From the NCBI GenBank assembly GCA_034521465.1, contig JAXHMN010000016.1, positions 827,218 to 891,217 on the forward strand: DNA of 64,000 bases, read 5' to 3'. The stretch is from SURF-28 sp034521465. Lineage in GTDB: Bacteria; Bacteroidota; Ignavibacteria; Ignavibacteriales; Melioribacteraceae. Position numbers and translations under genes: made by a program. Below the pieces are notes generated by a model, which had not been told where the DNA came from, searched no databases, and saw only the letters and a list, made by a program, of their open reading frames with translations. This document shows, in pieces, positions 38,615 to 48,856 of the stretch (its first letter is position 1; the number at the start of each line of letters is the position of its first letter).

Positions 38615-40360
38615 ATGAACAAAGAAGAATTACTTAAAGCAAATGCGGAGTTAATTGGAGTCTCCTCTTCCGAGAGAGAACTTGCTCTCCAAATTCTTAT
38701 TGAAAGGATTTCGGAACAACTACGGGAGGATGGAGATGCGGTTAAAATCGAGGAGCTTGGTGTTTTCCAATTAAAGCAGGATTCCAATAAATCAGAATTG
38801 ATTTTTTCTTTCATTACTTCAACATCAAAACCTGCGTCGAAAACACTATTCTTAAGACTTCCGATCTCAAAAATAAGTGAAGACGATTCGGATGACGCAT
38901 TCAGTGTAAGTATTGGCAAACCAACTATTCCGTTAAATTATTCCGGTAAAGAGGGTGAGGAAGCAGACACTTCATTTTTGTTTATTAAGAAAAAAATTGA
39001 AGAGCGAGTCACAGAAATTTTAGATACTGCTGTTTATATGAAAGATTTTAATCTGTGGGATGAATACTTAAAATCATCCAAATCTTCCGATGAAAAAGAG
39101 TTGGATGACTCTGAGCTTTTACAAAATCTTTCAGAAGCGGATCCTGAACCGGAAGAAGATAAGATTGAGTTTCCGAGTGCTCCAATCAGAGATACCGTGG
39201 AGTTCGATACAGAAGAAATTGAAGATGAAAACCCGGATGAAATCGATGATGATATTTTTAGAGATTTGGAGACGTTCAAAAACCTGAGTAATGAAGATAC
39301 CGAAGAAATTGAAGACGAAACATCAACTGATGAAGATGATGATCTATCCGATTCCGAACATGATTTGAGTGCATTTGAAAAGATGAATGAAAATGAAGAT
39401 CATCAAGACGAAGAGGAGACCGAATTAGAGGATACGGATGTTTTTAATCTTGACGACTCTATCTTTAAAGAACCAGAAAGCGAAGACCAAGTTGATTGGA
39501 GCTGGGGCGATGAGTTAAAGAATGAAATTGAAACTGAGGACGACCAAAAAGATTTTGATGCTGATAAAAAAGAAACTAAAGAAAAAAAAGTCTCTAAAAA
39601 AGTTGATAAAGAAATAGACGAAGACCCTTTTGGTACTTTAGAAAAAACTCTTGCCGGTGATAAAGAGTTTAGTATGTTAACCGGCGAACATGAATATTAC
39701 AAAGAAGAAAAGCCAATTGACGATGAAGTACGAATAACTAATCTTGAGAAGCCGAGACCTATTCCTCCAAAACGAACACGTATGACAAGATTAACTCAAA
39801 AGGAACTTACCGAAGAAACAGAGCCGCCAAAAAGAACAAAAGAGTATAAAGGGTTCCGTAAATCAGCGGGTGGTTCGAGTGTTTTTGTTATTGCAGGCAT
39901 CGTAGTCATATTAGCCGCAATAATCTATTTTGCCTTCTCTCTCTCGGGTGAACCTGATAAAGATGTTCTGAAACCGACAAGAACAGAACCGGTTGAGAGT
40001 ACTCAACAAGACAACGTTACAGAAGATCAACCGAATATTCCGGCCGGCGCTGAGACATCGCAAGGGCAGACCGCAGAAAGATCTCCCTCAAATGTTTCAT
40101 CCGGATCTTCTGAAGTTGAGGAAGTGAGAGTCTCTAATTTAATTTTTAGAAGAGGGAATGAATATAATGTCCAAGTCTCTTCATGGAGAAGTTCGATAAA
40201 AGCTAACGACGAAGTTAAAAGATTGCGCTCGCAAGGACATGATGCTTTTGTAGTTCAAGCATATCTACCAAGCAAAGGTGGAACTTGGCATCGTGTAAGA
40301 ATCGGGGGATTCAATTCGGTTGACGAAGCGAGAAACTTCTTGAACACAAATCAATTTTAA
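38615..40360 (+). CDS. HU-like domain plus SPOR-domain membrane protein
   Basis: 581 residues. An N-terminal HU/IHF-like domain (KEELLKANAELIGVSSSE, IEELGVFQLKQ, about 1-110) is followed by a very acidic disordered stretch (about 150-330), one transmembrane segment (VFVIAGIVVILAAIIYFAF, about 427-445) and a C-terminal SPOR domain (YNVQVSSWRSSIKANDEV, about 515-580). SPOR domains bind denuded septal peptidoglycan. The HU-like part would be cytoplasmic. It sits between the barrel gene and exbB, so it may tie division sites or the chromosome to the envelope. Confidence 0.82.
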   Translation: MNKEELLKANAELIGVSSSERELALQILIERISEQLREDGDAVKIEELGVFQLKQDSNKSELIFSFITSTSKPASKTLFLRLPISKISEDDSDDAFSVSIGKPTIPLNYSGKEGEEADTSFLFIKKKIEERVTEILDTAVYMKDFNLWDEYLKSSKSSDEKELDDSELLQNLSEADPEPEEDKIEFPSAPIRDTVEFDTEEIEDENPDEIDDDIFRDLETFKNLSNEDTEEIEDETSTDEDDDLSDSEHDLSAFEKMNENEDHQDEEETELEDTDVFNLDDSIFKEPESEDQVDWSWGDELKNEIETEDDQKDFDADKKETKEKKVSKKVDKEIDEDPFGTLEKTLAGDKEFSMLTGEHEYYKEEKPIDDEVRITNLEKPRPIPPKRTRMTRLTQKELTEETEPPKRTKEYKGFRKSAGGSSVFVIAGIVVILAAIIYFAFSLSGEPDKDVLKPTRTEPVESTQQDNVTEDQPNIPAGAETSQGQTAERSPSNVSSGSSEVEEVRVSNLIFRRGNEYNVQVSSWRSSIKANDEVKRLRSQGHDAFVVQAYLPSKGGTWHRVRIGGFNSVDEARNFLNTNQF

Positions 40361-40381
40361 TAAAACAAGAGTGGAATAAAT

Positions 40382-41044
40382 ATGAATTTACTTTCTGTGA
40401 TTTTCAAAGGCGGATGGTTGATGCTGCCAATTTTCATCGCATCGGTAATTGCTGTTGCAATTATTATCGATAGATACATTGTTATCCGAAAATCGAAATT
40501 GAACGCACCGGCATTTTTAGTAAAAATAAGAAGTTTACTTAGAAAGAAGGATATTTCCGGCGCAGTCCGTTATTGTAAAGAAGAAAAATCACCCGCCTCA
40601 AATATAATTCGCAAAGGATTAAAGAAACATAACTTGGGTCATGAAAGAGTATCCGAAGCAATTGATAACGCCGGTAAACAAGAGATAAACAAATTAGAAA
40701 AAGGATTGTCTGTTCTTGCAACAATTTCCGGTGTTGCTCCTCTCCTTGGATTTCTCGGAACGGTCACCGGTATGATCTCGGCTTTTATGAATATTGAAAA
40801 TTTGCAAGGCGCAGCAAATCCATCCGATCTTGCCGGCGGAATTTGGGAAGCGCTTCTGACAACTGCATTCGGACTTGCAGTCGGTATTATTGCCTTTACT
40901 TTTTACAACTACTTGTTGTCATTAATTAATAAGCTAGTACTTGATATGGAAGTTATTTCTAATGACGTGATTGATATTCTCGAAGAGATAAATTTGGGCA
41001 AATCCTCCGGGGATGATTCTGAAACACTTGAAATGGAAGTATAG
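40382..41044 (+). CDS. exbB: ExbB/TolQ proton channel subunit
   Basis: 220 residues with three membrane segments (about 13-34, 112-140, 155-180). The MotA/TolQ/ExbB signature GVAPLLGFLGTVTGMISAF lies near residues 118-136, and GGIWEALLTTAFGLAVGI follows. With ExbD it couples the proton gradient to TonB. It starts 21 bases after the SPOR gene and is eight bases from exbD. Confidence 0.92.
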   Translation: MNLLSVIFKGGWLMLPIFIASVIAVAIIIDRYIVIRKSKLNAPAFLVKIRSLLRKKDISGAVRYCKEEKSPASNIIRKGLKKHNLGHERVSEAIDNAGKQEINKLEKGLSVLATISGVAPLLGFLGTVTGMISAFMNIENLQGAANPSDLAGGIWEALLTTAFGLAVGIIAFTFYNYLLSLINKLVLDMEVISNDVIDILEEINLGKSSGDDSETLEMEV

Positions 41045-41052
41045 GTGGCGAT

Positions 41053-41457
41053 ATGAAATTTCAGATGTCAAATAAACCATTGTCGGTATTTAATTTTTCG
41101 TCTCTTACCGATATTGTACTGCTACTTTTGATTTTCTTTCTTTTAACTTCGCAGTTTGTTATTCAAACCGGAGTTAAAGTTCAACTTCCCGGATCAAAGT
41201 TTAATGAGCAGACAACTCCTTCGAGATTAATCGTAACTATTACTTCTACAGAGAAGTTTTATATCGGTAACGAAGAAACAACAATTCAAGAATTACCCGG
41301 AAAGCTATCGCAAGCTTTAGAAAAAGCGCCGGAGAAAAATTTAATAATTCGTGCTGATAAAGCAGTGAACATTGATAATGTAATTCAAGTAATTGATGCG
41401 GCTAAAGGAATTGGTATTGATAAATTTACAATCGAAACAGAAAAAGAAATAATTTAA
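41053..41457 (+). CDS. exbD: ExbD/TolR biopolymer transport protein
   Basis: 134 residues. There is a single membrane segment near residues 13-36 with the conserved Asp in LTDIVLLLLIFFLL, then a periplasmic domain ending TIETEKEII. The stop shares a base with the tonB-like ATG. It is the proton-path partner of ExbB. Confidence 0.92.
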   Translation: MKFQMSNKPLSVFNFSSLTDIVLLLLIFFLLTSQFVIQTGVKVQLPGSKFNEQTTPSRLIVTITSTEKFYIGNEETTIQELPGKLSQALEKAPEKNLIIRADKAVNIDNVIQVIDAAKGIGIDKFTIETEKEII

Positions 41458-42149
41458 TGAAGTACAACGAATCAAAAGGTAATTCATACATTTACTCATT
41501 CAGTCTGCACGCATTCCTGCTGCTGATTTTTTTCTTTGTTAATTTTAATATTGAAATGCACACTGAAGATTATGTCACGGTTGGTTTCGGGACGGTGGGT
41601 GAAGGTGGTTCATCCGGCGCCATTGGGAAAGAACAAACAAATGAAAGAAATATTGCCGAAGTTGAGAAGCAGCCGGAAAAAGCAGAACAGGAAAATAAAA
41701 AAGTTGATTTGCCGGAAGTAAAAAATGAAACCGAAAGCGATGCCGTTATAGCAGCTGATGATAGAGAAAAAAAAGTTGAAGCACCACCGCAAGAAGTAAA
41801 ACCAATTCAAGAAACTAAATCTGATAATAAAGGGAAAGAATTTGAAGGTGCCGGTGAAGGGAGTTTCGGTTTCGAAATTGATTTTGGCGGAAGAGGTAAA
41901 AGAAAAATTTATAACTACTCTTTGCCCGATTATCCTGATGGTGTATCAAAAGAAATTGATGTGAAACTTCGGTTTACAATTCTACCTGATGGAACTGTAG
42001 GTAGAATTATTCCACTAATAAAAGCAGATGCCCGATTGGAAAGCGCTGCAATAACTTCGTTAAGACAGTGGAGGTTTGAACCGCTTTCTACTGACCAGCA
42101 GCAAAATGAACAAACTGCTATAATTACTTTCCCTTATCGTTTGCAGTAA
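41457..42149 (+). CDS. TonB/TolA-family energy transducer
   Basis: 230 residues. An N-terminal anchor (YIYSFSLHAFLLLIFFFVNF, about 10-30; the His is typical of TonB anchors) leads into a charged Lys/Glu/Pro linker (about 60-125) and a C-terminal TonB domain (DVKLRFTILPDGTVGRIIPL, SLRQWRFEPL). It spans the periplasm and moves energy to outer-membrane receptors. It closes the six-gene operon that starts at 33932; its last 26 bases overlap a convergent frame. Confidence 0.88.
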   Translation: MKYNESKGNSYIYSFSLHAFLLLIFFFVNFNIEMHTEDYVTVGFGTVGEGGSSGAIGKEQTNERNIAEVEKQPEKAEQENKKVDLPEVKNETESDAVIAADDREKKVEAPPQEVKPIQETKSDNKGKEFEGAGEGSFGFEIDFGGRGKRKIYNYSLPDYPDGVSKEIDVKLRFTILPDGTVGRIIPLIKADARLESAAITSLRQWRFEPLSTDQQQNEQTAIITFPYRLQ

Positions 42150-42420
42150 GTTCATCCGCATAATAAGTTTTATAAAAGATAAACTCCACAATCGTTAATA
42201 AAGTTAAACTCATCGTATCTCTGTCGAAATGAATTCCTAAACCGGATTCATCAACAAAAACTTTTCAAATCATTGTTGCAATTGACCAGCCGACAGAAAA
42301 TAGAATTATAATTAGCGCCAAATTCACAAATGCAGTCTGAAGTGATTCATTTTGCCATTTCTTCGTAAAAATTAAGAGAATGAAAATTAGATGTGCTGTG
42401 AATATTAATGCAGTTATCAT
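42124..42420 (-). pseudogene. Small membrane protein with in-frame TGA
   Basis: 98 codons on the minus strand. The start ATG 42420 overlaps the upstream gene's stop in the ATGA form, and two hydrophobic segments follow (ITALIFTAHLIFILLIF, FVNLALIIILFSVGWSIATM). A TGA at 42265-42267 (codon 52) interrupts it, after which the same frame reads KVFVDESGLGIHFDRDTMS to TAA 42124. One base change (TGG, Trp) would restore it. It is probably a substitution or a sequencing error. The product is unknown. Confidence 0.5.
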
Positions 42421-42923
42421 CTTCGTTTATATTTTGAATTGATAACTTGAAGACCGATTATTCCGCCAACTAATCCGAAAATTGAATTGATAATAAGATT
42501 GTTGAATAAAATTGTAATAGTGTATATAAACGAGAAACCTGTTTGCTTAATATCTTCGGCAACATTTCCGATTAAATCAAGAACTTGTTGTTTTGTAGAA
42601 TCGTCGATAGGAAAACTATTTATCATATTTTGCATATTCCCGAATGCTTCAATCAAGTCATTATGTTTTGTGAATAATGTAATCATTACTTCGAAAGTTG
42701 TTGCAAACAATGCAGCAAAAATACCGGTAAATACGCCGAGAAAAACTGCTTTGCTGGTGGGGATCATTTCATCCAAATTTTTAGATCTCTGATACAGTAC
42801 TATCGAAAAATAAGCTGCAGCCGGGACAATTAAACAGCAAGCAAAACTTTTTAGCAATGGTACAACCGACAGTACACCGGCTCCGAAACCTGTGACAAGC
42901 GACGGTAAATATTTGTTATTCAT
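42417..42923 (-). CDS. DUF4199-like membrane protein
   Basis: 168 residues with four hydrophobic segments (about 7-40, 56-82 and two in 122-160). The shape, with a long periplasmic loop between segments 3 and 4, resembles DUF4199 proteins of Bacteroidota; this is recognition by pattern only. It overlaps the next small membrane gene (ATGA) and follows a DUF2085 gene, so these three make a small membrane-protein operon of unknown role. Confidence 0.55.
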   Translation of the reverse strand: MNNKYLPSLVTGFGAGVLSVVPLLKSFACCLIVPAAAYFSIVLYQRSKNLDEMIPTSKAVFLGVFTGIFAALFATTFEVMITLFTKHNDLIEAFGNMQNMINSFPIDDSTKQQVLDLIGNVAEDIKQTGFSFIYTITILFNNLIINSIFGLVGGIIGLQVINSKYKRR

Positions 42924-42924
42924 T

Positions 42925-43395
42925 TCATTTCCTTAATTTGAAAAATGATACCTCAGAAATACCAATGTAAAAATAATAAAAAGCAGTGCATCCAAAAATA
43001 AAACCGGTAATAAATGAAATTAGATGTGAGTAATTATAAAAATTGCTGCTAACCAAAATCACATCAATTATTAAAGGTAACGAAAATATGACGAAGTATT
43101 TTATTGGGAGAGCTGTTAATGTACCTTTAAATAAAGTCAAAAATGAAAAGGAAAGTGCACCAAAATAAATACCAACACATCTGGCACAAAGAAAAGAGCA
43201 TGAACTATCTATACAAAACAGCTTTGCAAAATCTTGGTGACAAACCGGAGAATAAAGAATTTGTAAATAAGGATAAACCGGGAGAACAATTTTATTCAAG
43301 AAGGGGAGTAACGGAGCGATGCTTCCAATTGTCCATAATAATATCAGAATAAATAATATTACTCTGAAGTGTAAAGCCAACTTAGTTCTTAACAA
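42925..43395 (-). CDS. DUF2085-family membrane protein
   Basis: 156 residues with about four membrane segments. The DUF2085 signature is clear: a CHQ motif (SPVCHQDFAK, about 50-59), then FLCARCVGIYFG (about 69-80) with two cysteines. The function is not known for the family. The start at 43395 overlaps the end of the NHL gene by 14 bases. Confidence 0.8.
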   Translation of the reverse strand: MLRTKLALHFRVILFILILLWTIGSIAPLLPFLNKIVLPVYPYLQILYSPVCHQDFAKLFCIDSSCSFLCARCVGIYFGALSFSFLTLFKGTLTALPIKYFVIFSLPLIIDVILVSSNFYNYSHLISFITGFIFGCTAFYYFYIGISEVSFFKLRK

Positions 43396-44250
43396 GTTTA
43401 TAAATTAGAATTTCGGACGGTGTTAAAACAAACAATCGGTCATTATAAACTATGGCATCTTTAATGTCGTAAAGTTCGGCTAACATAAATTCTTGAAATC
43501 TCATAGAAGGATTCTTTAAATCGAGCAAGATAATTTTGTTTTCATAAACCACATTCAGTAGGTCTAATTGAATATTTATATTAACGGCGCCTTGATCAAT
43601 GTGAATAAAATTCAAACCGCCACCAAACTGATCGAAGACCTTTATTTTATTTCGATCGAGCACAAATAATCGTGAATCGGAAGAGATATCAAATTTAATT
43701 GGATTTTCCAAAGCAAAAACTTCCGGCATCGTAACTCCCAATTTCCGTTGTAAAGTTTCCGTTCAAATCGAATTTTAGAATTCTGGAATTATCCGAATCC
43801 AAAACAAACAGATCGCCAACCGGAGAAACAACGGCTGATGTTGGATATCTAAAACTATACTCACCCCGCAAATCATCCGAACGAAGCTGCGATAAATAAT
43901 TTAAATCTTTGTCGAAGTATTGAATTCTATCATTGTTCTTATCGGTTACATAAACAGAAAGTGTACTTGCAAAAATATGAACCGGTTCATCAAATGTAGC
44001 GGGGTTCCATCCATAACCGCCAATAAAATTTAGTACATTGCCTTCAAAATCGAGTTTGTAGATTTCGTTTCTTTCAATATCCGTTACATAAATGATATTC
44101 GTTTGGTGAGATTGAAAAGTCAGCGCCGCCGGAAAAATCACCAATTTCCTTTTCAAATATTACCGACTGCGCCGGAATAAAGCTTGGTAATAAAAAAAGT
44201 GAATATATGATTAAATTTCGCAATATTGTAACACCATTACATTTGTACAT
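43382..44250 (-). CDS. Secreted NHL-type beta-propeller protein, two frameshifts
   Basis: Starting at ATG 44250, a signal peptide LIIYSLFLLPSFIPAQ is followed by propeller repeats: IIYVTDIERNEIYKLDFEGN, LSVYVTDKNNDRIQYFD, DLFVLDSDNSRILKFDLNGN and LFVLDRNKIKVFDQFGG. The frame must shift near 44118 (TTTT run) and near 43728 (TTTTT run) to join three pieces. About 289 residues would make roughly a five- to six-bladed propeller. Relatives bind ligands or partners outside the cell; the partner is unknown. It heads the DUF2085 operon. Confidence 0.75.
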
Positions 44251-44433
44251 GTTAAATTTACCGATTGATTAAAATATGTAGCAGAATTTACGAAAATTGG
44301 CTGAATATTTTTAGCATAATATTTGATTCTACAACAAATTAACCGGATTCATTAAAGAAATATCTTGATACAAATAATTTTGTTATATTAACACAGATAA
44401 ATTTATCTAAAATTTAGACGTTTCGAGGCAGTT

Positions 44434-47400
44434 ATGCAAAGAACATTCTTAGCACTTTTACTTATCGTATTAATTTTAGTTTCATGTAAACTAAAAGAAG
44501 ATGTTACTGATCCCGATGAAGATCCCACAGAAGGTGACATCACACTAACATTTCCCAACGGCAAAGATTCTCTTATGGTTGGGGCTAATTATGACATTCT
44601 TTGGAATAGCTCAATTCAATCATCATTAGTTCTTGAATACTCAATCGATAACGGTTCAAGCTGGAAAACAATTTCCGATAGCGTTGCGAATACCGGCACT
44701 TTTACTTGGGGACCTGTTCCTAATACACTCTCCTCACGATGCTATATGCGGATTAGGACTTCCGACGGTGCTACATCAGACAGAAGCGATACAACTTGGA
44801 GTATTATTGAAAACGTAAATAAAGTTCTATTGCTTACTGCTCCTAGTGGTGGTGAAGTTGTTCAACAAGGCGGCTCAATTGATATAGAATGGATTTCTTC
44901 AAAAGTACAATCTGTTAAAATTGAATTTTCTACAGATAACGGAAACACTTGGGAAACCATTATTACTAATTTTGACGCCAGTTTAAGTAAATATACTTGG
45001 AAAGGAATCCCCGCCATTAATTCCACACAATGTTTAATCAGAATATCCGATGTCTCCAGTTCGACGGTTAGTGATGTGATGCCTTCAACATTTTCAATAA
45101 TCATTGACTCTAATTTGATGCTGCTTTCACCAAACGGCGGTGAGGAAGTTGAAGGTGGTACTGAGTTTGAAGTGAAGTGGTATAGTAGTAAAGAAATTTC
45201 CGAAGTGAATTTAGAATACACAACTAATAATGGTTTTGAGTGGCAAACAATTGTAAATAATTTTTCCAATAGAGGGATTTATTATTGGGAACCAGTCCCA
45301 TCAACACCAACAACATTAGCAAAACTTAGAATTACCGATGTTGATAATCTTGATAACTCCGACGAAAGCGATACGACCTTTACAATTTTACCCGAGGCAA
45401 ATATTAACATTACGAGTCCGACCCCTGGTGAAAGATGGCAAACAGGTGACAAGAAGTTTATAACGTGGACATCAAAAAATGTTGCACAAGTTTCAATTGA
45501 ATATTCTACAAATAACGGTAGTGATTGGAAAATAATAACTCAATCAACAGAAAGTGATGGTTCATATCTTTGGGAACCGATTCCTTCGCACAATTCATCT
45601 CTTTGCAATATTAGAATCTCTGATGCTTCTGATGGTAAGCCCTCAACAATAATGAGCGAAACATTTACAATTTACACCGGTGAGGAAGTATTGGAAGTTT
45701 ACACTCCTAACGGTGGTGAAAATTGGGAAATCGGAACCGAACAAGAAATAACTTGGTTTGCAGAAAAAGTTACCGGACTAAAAATTGAATATACAACAAA
45801 CAATGGTCAGACTTGGACTACAATTGAAAACAGCGTTGCAAATACCGGAAGTTATTTTTGGAGTACAATTCCAAACACACCGTCAAAATTGGCTAAAGTT
45901 AGGTTAACAGATGCCGGAGATGGAGAACCTTCCGATATTAGTGATGCACCTTTTACAATTTCGCAAGAATCACAAATAACTGTAACTGCACCAAACGGCG
46001 GTGAACAATTACAAGCAGGATCGTCAACTAATATTACTTGGACATCTGCTAATATTGAATTCGTAAAAATTGAATTCTCATCAAACGGTGGAGCTACATG
46101 GGGTATTGTTGAAGAGAGTATTGAAAGTCGTGGTCTTTATCAATGGGAAGATATCCCAGACGTAAGTTCGCAGCAATGTTTAATAAAAATAAGTGATGCT
46201 TCAGACGGAATACCTGCAGATGTTTCTGACGGAAACTTTACAATAACAAACGAAGTTGTTGAAACAATTTCGATTATAGAACCGACCGGAACTGCCGAGT
46301 GGAAGTCGGGAACTCAACAAGCAATTGCTTGGAGTTCGAGCGGAATAGATTCAGTAAAAATTGAATACTCATTAAATAATGGCGGCACTTGGCTGCCGGT
46401 TATAGAAACATTTGAAGCCGGTATAGGTGGTTATACATGGAATCCTGTTGTTGATGTAGATGATTTTAAGCGTAACTCAAAAATTAGAGTAAGTGATGCG
46501 GAAGACGGTAAACCGTTTGCCGAGAGCCAAGCATTTACTATCAAACCTGTACCCGCAATCACTGTAACAGCGCCAAATGGCGGTGAAGAGTATGAAAACA
46601 GTGAATCATTCCCGATTACTTGGACTTCAATAGGAATTGAGAAAGTAACAATTGAAATTACACCGAATAACGGTGTAAGCTGGGATACTCTTGCACACAA
46701 CCTTACAAACCGTGGCGAGTACGCAACGAGTTTAAGTATTGCTTCTGATGAATATAAAGTCAGAGTTCGAAATAGCATCGATGAAGGTTATCCGTTTGAT
46801 GAATCAGATGGAACGTTTACGGTATTACCAAAGATTGTTAAGACAATAACTGTTACAAGACCAAATGGAGGAGAAGATTGGTTAACGAGTAAAGATCCTA
46901 ACAATCCTAATTATCATGAAATTCGTTGGACTTCAAACAATATTGAGCAAGTAAATATTCAATATTCTTTAGATGGTGGAGCAAGTATGGGAAGTATATT
47001 GAAAACGGTCAAATGTTCCAAGCAATGGATCTATATAATTGGCGAGTTCCTGAAAACATTCAATTTAGAACGGATCTTGCTAAAATTAGGATAATTGATG
47101 CTGCTAATGACAACTTATATGATGATACTGATGGGTATTTTCTATTCACCCACAAGTAAAATTATTAAGAATTGAACAACCGTTTGGAGATGAATTTTAT
47201 TTTTGTTTCAGATGATTACCCTGATTGGCAACGCACGATAGTTTGGGTTTCGGCTGAGAATTTCGGAAGTAAAAATCGAATTTTCTTCATAATAATGGTG
47301 CTACTTGGGAAACTTGGACCAATCTACAGAATCTGATGGAGCTTATGGAATACCTCTTAATGAAGTTGGTCAATTCGTTTATGATGCTGATAGTAATTTA

Positions 47401-47610
47401 GTTTACATTCCATTTTTGAAACATCTCAGGTAAAAGTCAGAATTACTGACGTAACTCCACCTGGAGAGCCCTATGTACCTGTTGCTGATCCACGAAATCG
47501 TGGATGTAAGTGAGCAGTTTAATTTAAATGTATCTCCCGGTGCAAGCGCAACTGGTTTGAAACCAAACGAAAAAGCAATTGGTAGAAAGATTGAGAAAAA
47601 TCGTCATTGA
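44434..47610 (+). CDS. Giant lipoprotein with about ten Ig-like repeats, 3' frameshifts
   Basis: Lipobox LVSC near residue 18. From residue about 40 the protein is built of units of about 96 residues. Each opens with a PNGGE-type motif (codons near 44560, 44843, 45130, 45418, 45708, 45995, 46278, 46572, 46860) and carries TWTS, IEYSTNNG, YLWEPIP and ISDASDG motifs; the pattern is like Kre9/KNH-type secreted repeats. The first frame stops at 47094. Pieces of further repeats (NWRVPENIQFRTDLAKIRII, TIVWVSAENFG, VKVRITDVTPPGEPY) follow in other frames to about 47610, so at least four indels lie there. It is a likely surface-exposed adhesion or matrix protein. Confidence 0.75.
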
Positions 47611-47630
47611 ATTAACATAGGGTATTTTGT

Positions 47631-47981
47631 TTGGGTGAGTTACTCGATAAAGTAAAAGAGTACATTAATAGACTTTCTCCATCTGATCCAATTAGAATTT
47701 CTGTATCGAAACTGAAGTTTATTCTTTTGTTAATTATTGTAATTGTTGGTTCCGGTTATTTCTATCTACGATATGAAAACGCAAAAGAACTTGAGTTATT
47801 AAAAGAGCAACACAGACAGATAAAGCTCAGCGTCGAAAACTATTTTCGGAGTATGTCTCGAGCCAATACTGATTCTGTTTACATTGATCAAATTAAGAGC
47901 GAAGTTTACAAAACTCAACGCCAATTGAATAAGCTAGAAGAAAGAATTAATGAGTTAAGAAGTTTTTGGTTCCTTGATTAA
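47631..47981 (+). CDS. Single-pass membrane coiled-coil protein
   Basis: 116 residues starting at TTG 47631, with AGGG about nine bases upstream. A short cytoplasmic part leads to one membrane segment (FILLLIIVIVGSGYFYL, about 30-46) and a long charged coiled coil (LELLKEQHRQIKLSVENYF, TQRQLNKLEERINEL). I recognise no family. It sits between the Ig-repeat gene and tRNA-Gln. Confidence 0.6.
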   Translation: MGELLDKVKEYINRLSPSDPIRISVSKLKFILLLIIVIVGSGYFYLRYENAKELELLKEQHRQIKLSVENYFRSMSRANTDSVYIDQIKSEVYKTQRQLNKLEERINELRSFWFLD

Positions 47982-48007
47982 ACTTTTATAATTTTCTGAA
48001 ACTAAAT

Positions 48008-48080
48008 TGTCCCGTGGTGTAATTGGCAACACGTCTGACTCTGGATCAGAAGAGTCCAGGTTCGAACCCTGGCGGGACAA
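48008..48080 (+). tRNA. tRNA-Gln (anticodon CTG)
   Basis: Acceptor stem TGTCCCG/CGGGACA, anticodon arm TCTGA-CTCTGGA-TCAGA with anticodon CTG, T-arm CAGG-TTCGAAC-CCTG. CCA is not encoded. It marks the border between core genes and the phage-like region. Confidence 0.95.
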
Positions 48081-48086
48081 CTTGAA

Positions 48087-48121
48087 AACCTTGATTATGA
48101 CTTATAATCAAGGTTTTTTTT
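48087..48121 (+). terminator. Terminator after tRNA-Gln
   Basis: A 12-bp perfect stem (AACCTTGATTAT 48087-48098 with 48104-48115) with a five-base loop and a long T-run. Confidence 0.9.
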
Positions 48122-48364
48122 GTATGTGGTTAGTTTAACTATAAGACAAATTGATTAGATTTGAGCGTGATTTGACTACAAAAATCGCACAATTTTCGCA
48201 CAGTTTTTAAACCAAATGAGTTGCCGAAAGAGCGCAGGAACAAAGGAGAAATGTTTTGTATTACGACTGAGTGACGAAGCGAAAGAGACGACGGAATGGG
48301 AGCACTGTCTAATCACTTAAATAAGAATGTTAGTGAGCAGCTGATTGAGTGACTGAGCGAAGGC

Positions 48365-48511
48365 ATCCGTTAGCTAACGGATAACTGAGCGATGGAAGGA
48401 ATGAAGCAGCGCAACGGAAGTTTCCGAAGCTCAAGCAAGGTGAGCGGTCGGGTTGAAGCTTACATTGTACTGCGTGCTTTTCGTCAGTACAATGAGCCGC
48501 AAGCTTAACCC
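48365..48511. repeat. Palindromes in the gene-free stretch after tRNA-Gln
   Basis: The stretch 48122-48803 has no gene I can support. It holds an 18-bp perfect palindrome, ATCCGTTAGCTAACGGAT (48365-48382), and a long imperfect hairpin (48450-48511) with paired segments GGGTT/AACCC, AAGCTT/AAGCTT and ATTGTACTG/CAGTACAAT. The palindrome recurs with one change at 52896-52911, so the two copies flank the phage-like early module. Confidence 0.55.
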
Positions 48512-48602
48512 GCCGCCGGAAGTTAATTTGAAATCCCAAAATAAAATGTAATAAAAATGCTTTCTGCTTTCGCAACTGATCCGATAAAACGTAATACTGA
48601 CA

Positions 48603-48719
48603 GCCGATATAAAATATTCGAAAGTTTTACCCGAATATTTTATGTCGGCGTTTGTACGTTGCTTGAAACATTGGCGATATAAAATATCCGAAAGCTTTAC
48701 CCGGATATTTTATATCGGC
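48603..48719 (+). repeat. Two tandem 47-base hairpins with compensatory change
   Basis: Copy one is 48603-48649 and copy two 48673-48719, 70 bases apart. Each has stems of about 17 bp (GATATAAAATAT core) and an 11-base loop AAAG(T/C)TTTACC. Copy one has ATTCG/CGAAT at the stem top and copy two ATCCG/CGGAT, so one T-to-C change is matched by A-to-G on the other side. Such covariation indicates selection on the folded form. A G-T pair in copy one favours a plus-strand RNA. Confidence 0.7.
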
Positions 48720-48803
48720 GTACTGCTGCTAAATGTTTTTTGTTGGAACTGTCGAATGGTTTCTATCGGGAAGGCGGCGAAGCGGAAGCATGGAAGATCC
48801 CTC

Positions 48804-48835
48804 AAAAAAGAGAAGTCCGTTAGAAAACGGACTTC
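48804..48835 (-). terminator. Terminator of the phage-like early operon
   Basis: GAAGTCCGTT (48812-48821) pairs with AACGGACTTC (48826-48835). On the minus strand TCTTTTTT follows, 21 bases after the last gene's stop. Confidence 0.85.
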
Positions 48836-48856
48836 CTCATAAACATCTTCTTTCAA

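Noticed and set aside
48365..48382. Terminator reading of the 18-bp palindrome
   Set aside because: No loop and no T-run follow it, so a protein-binding or recombination site is more likely.
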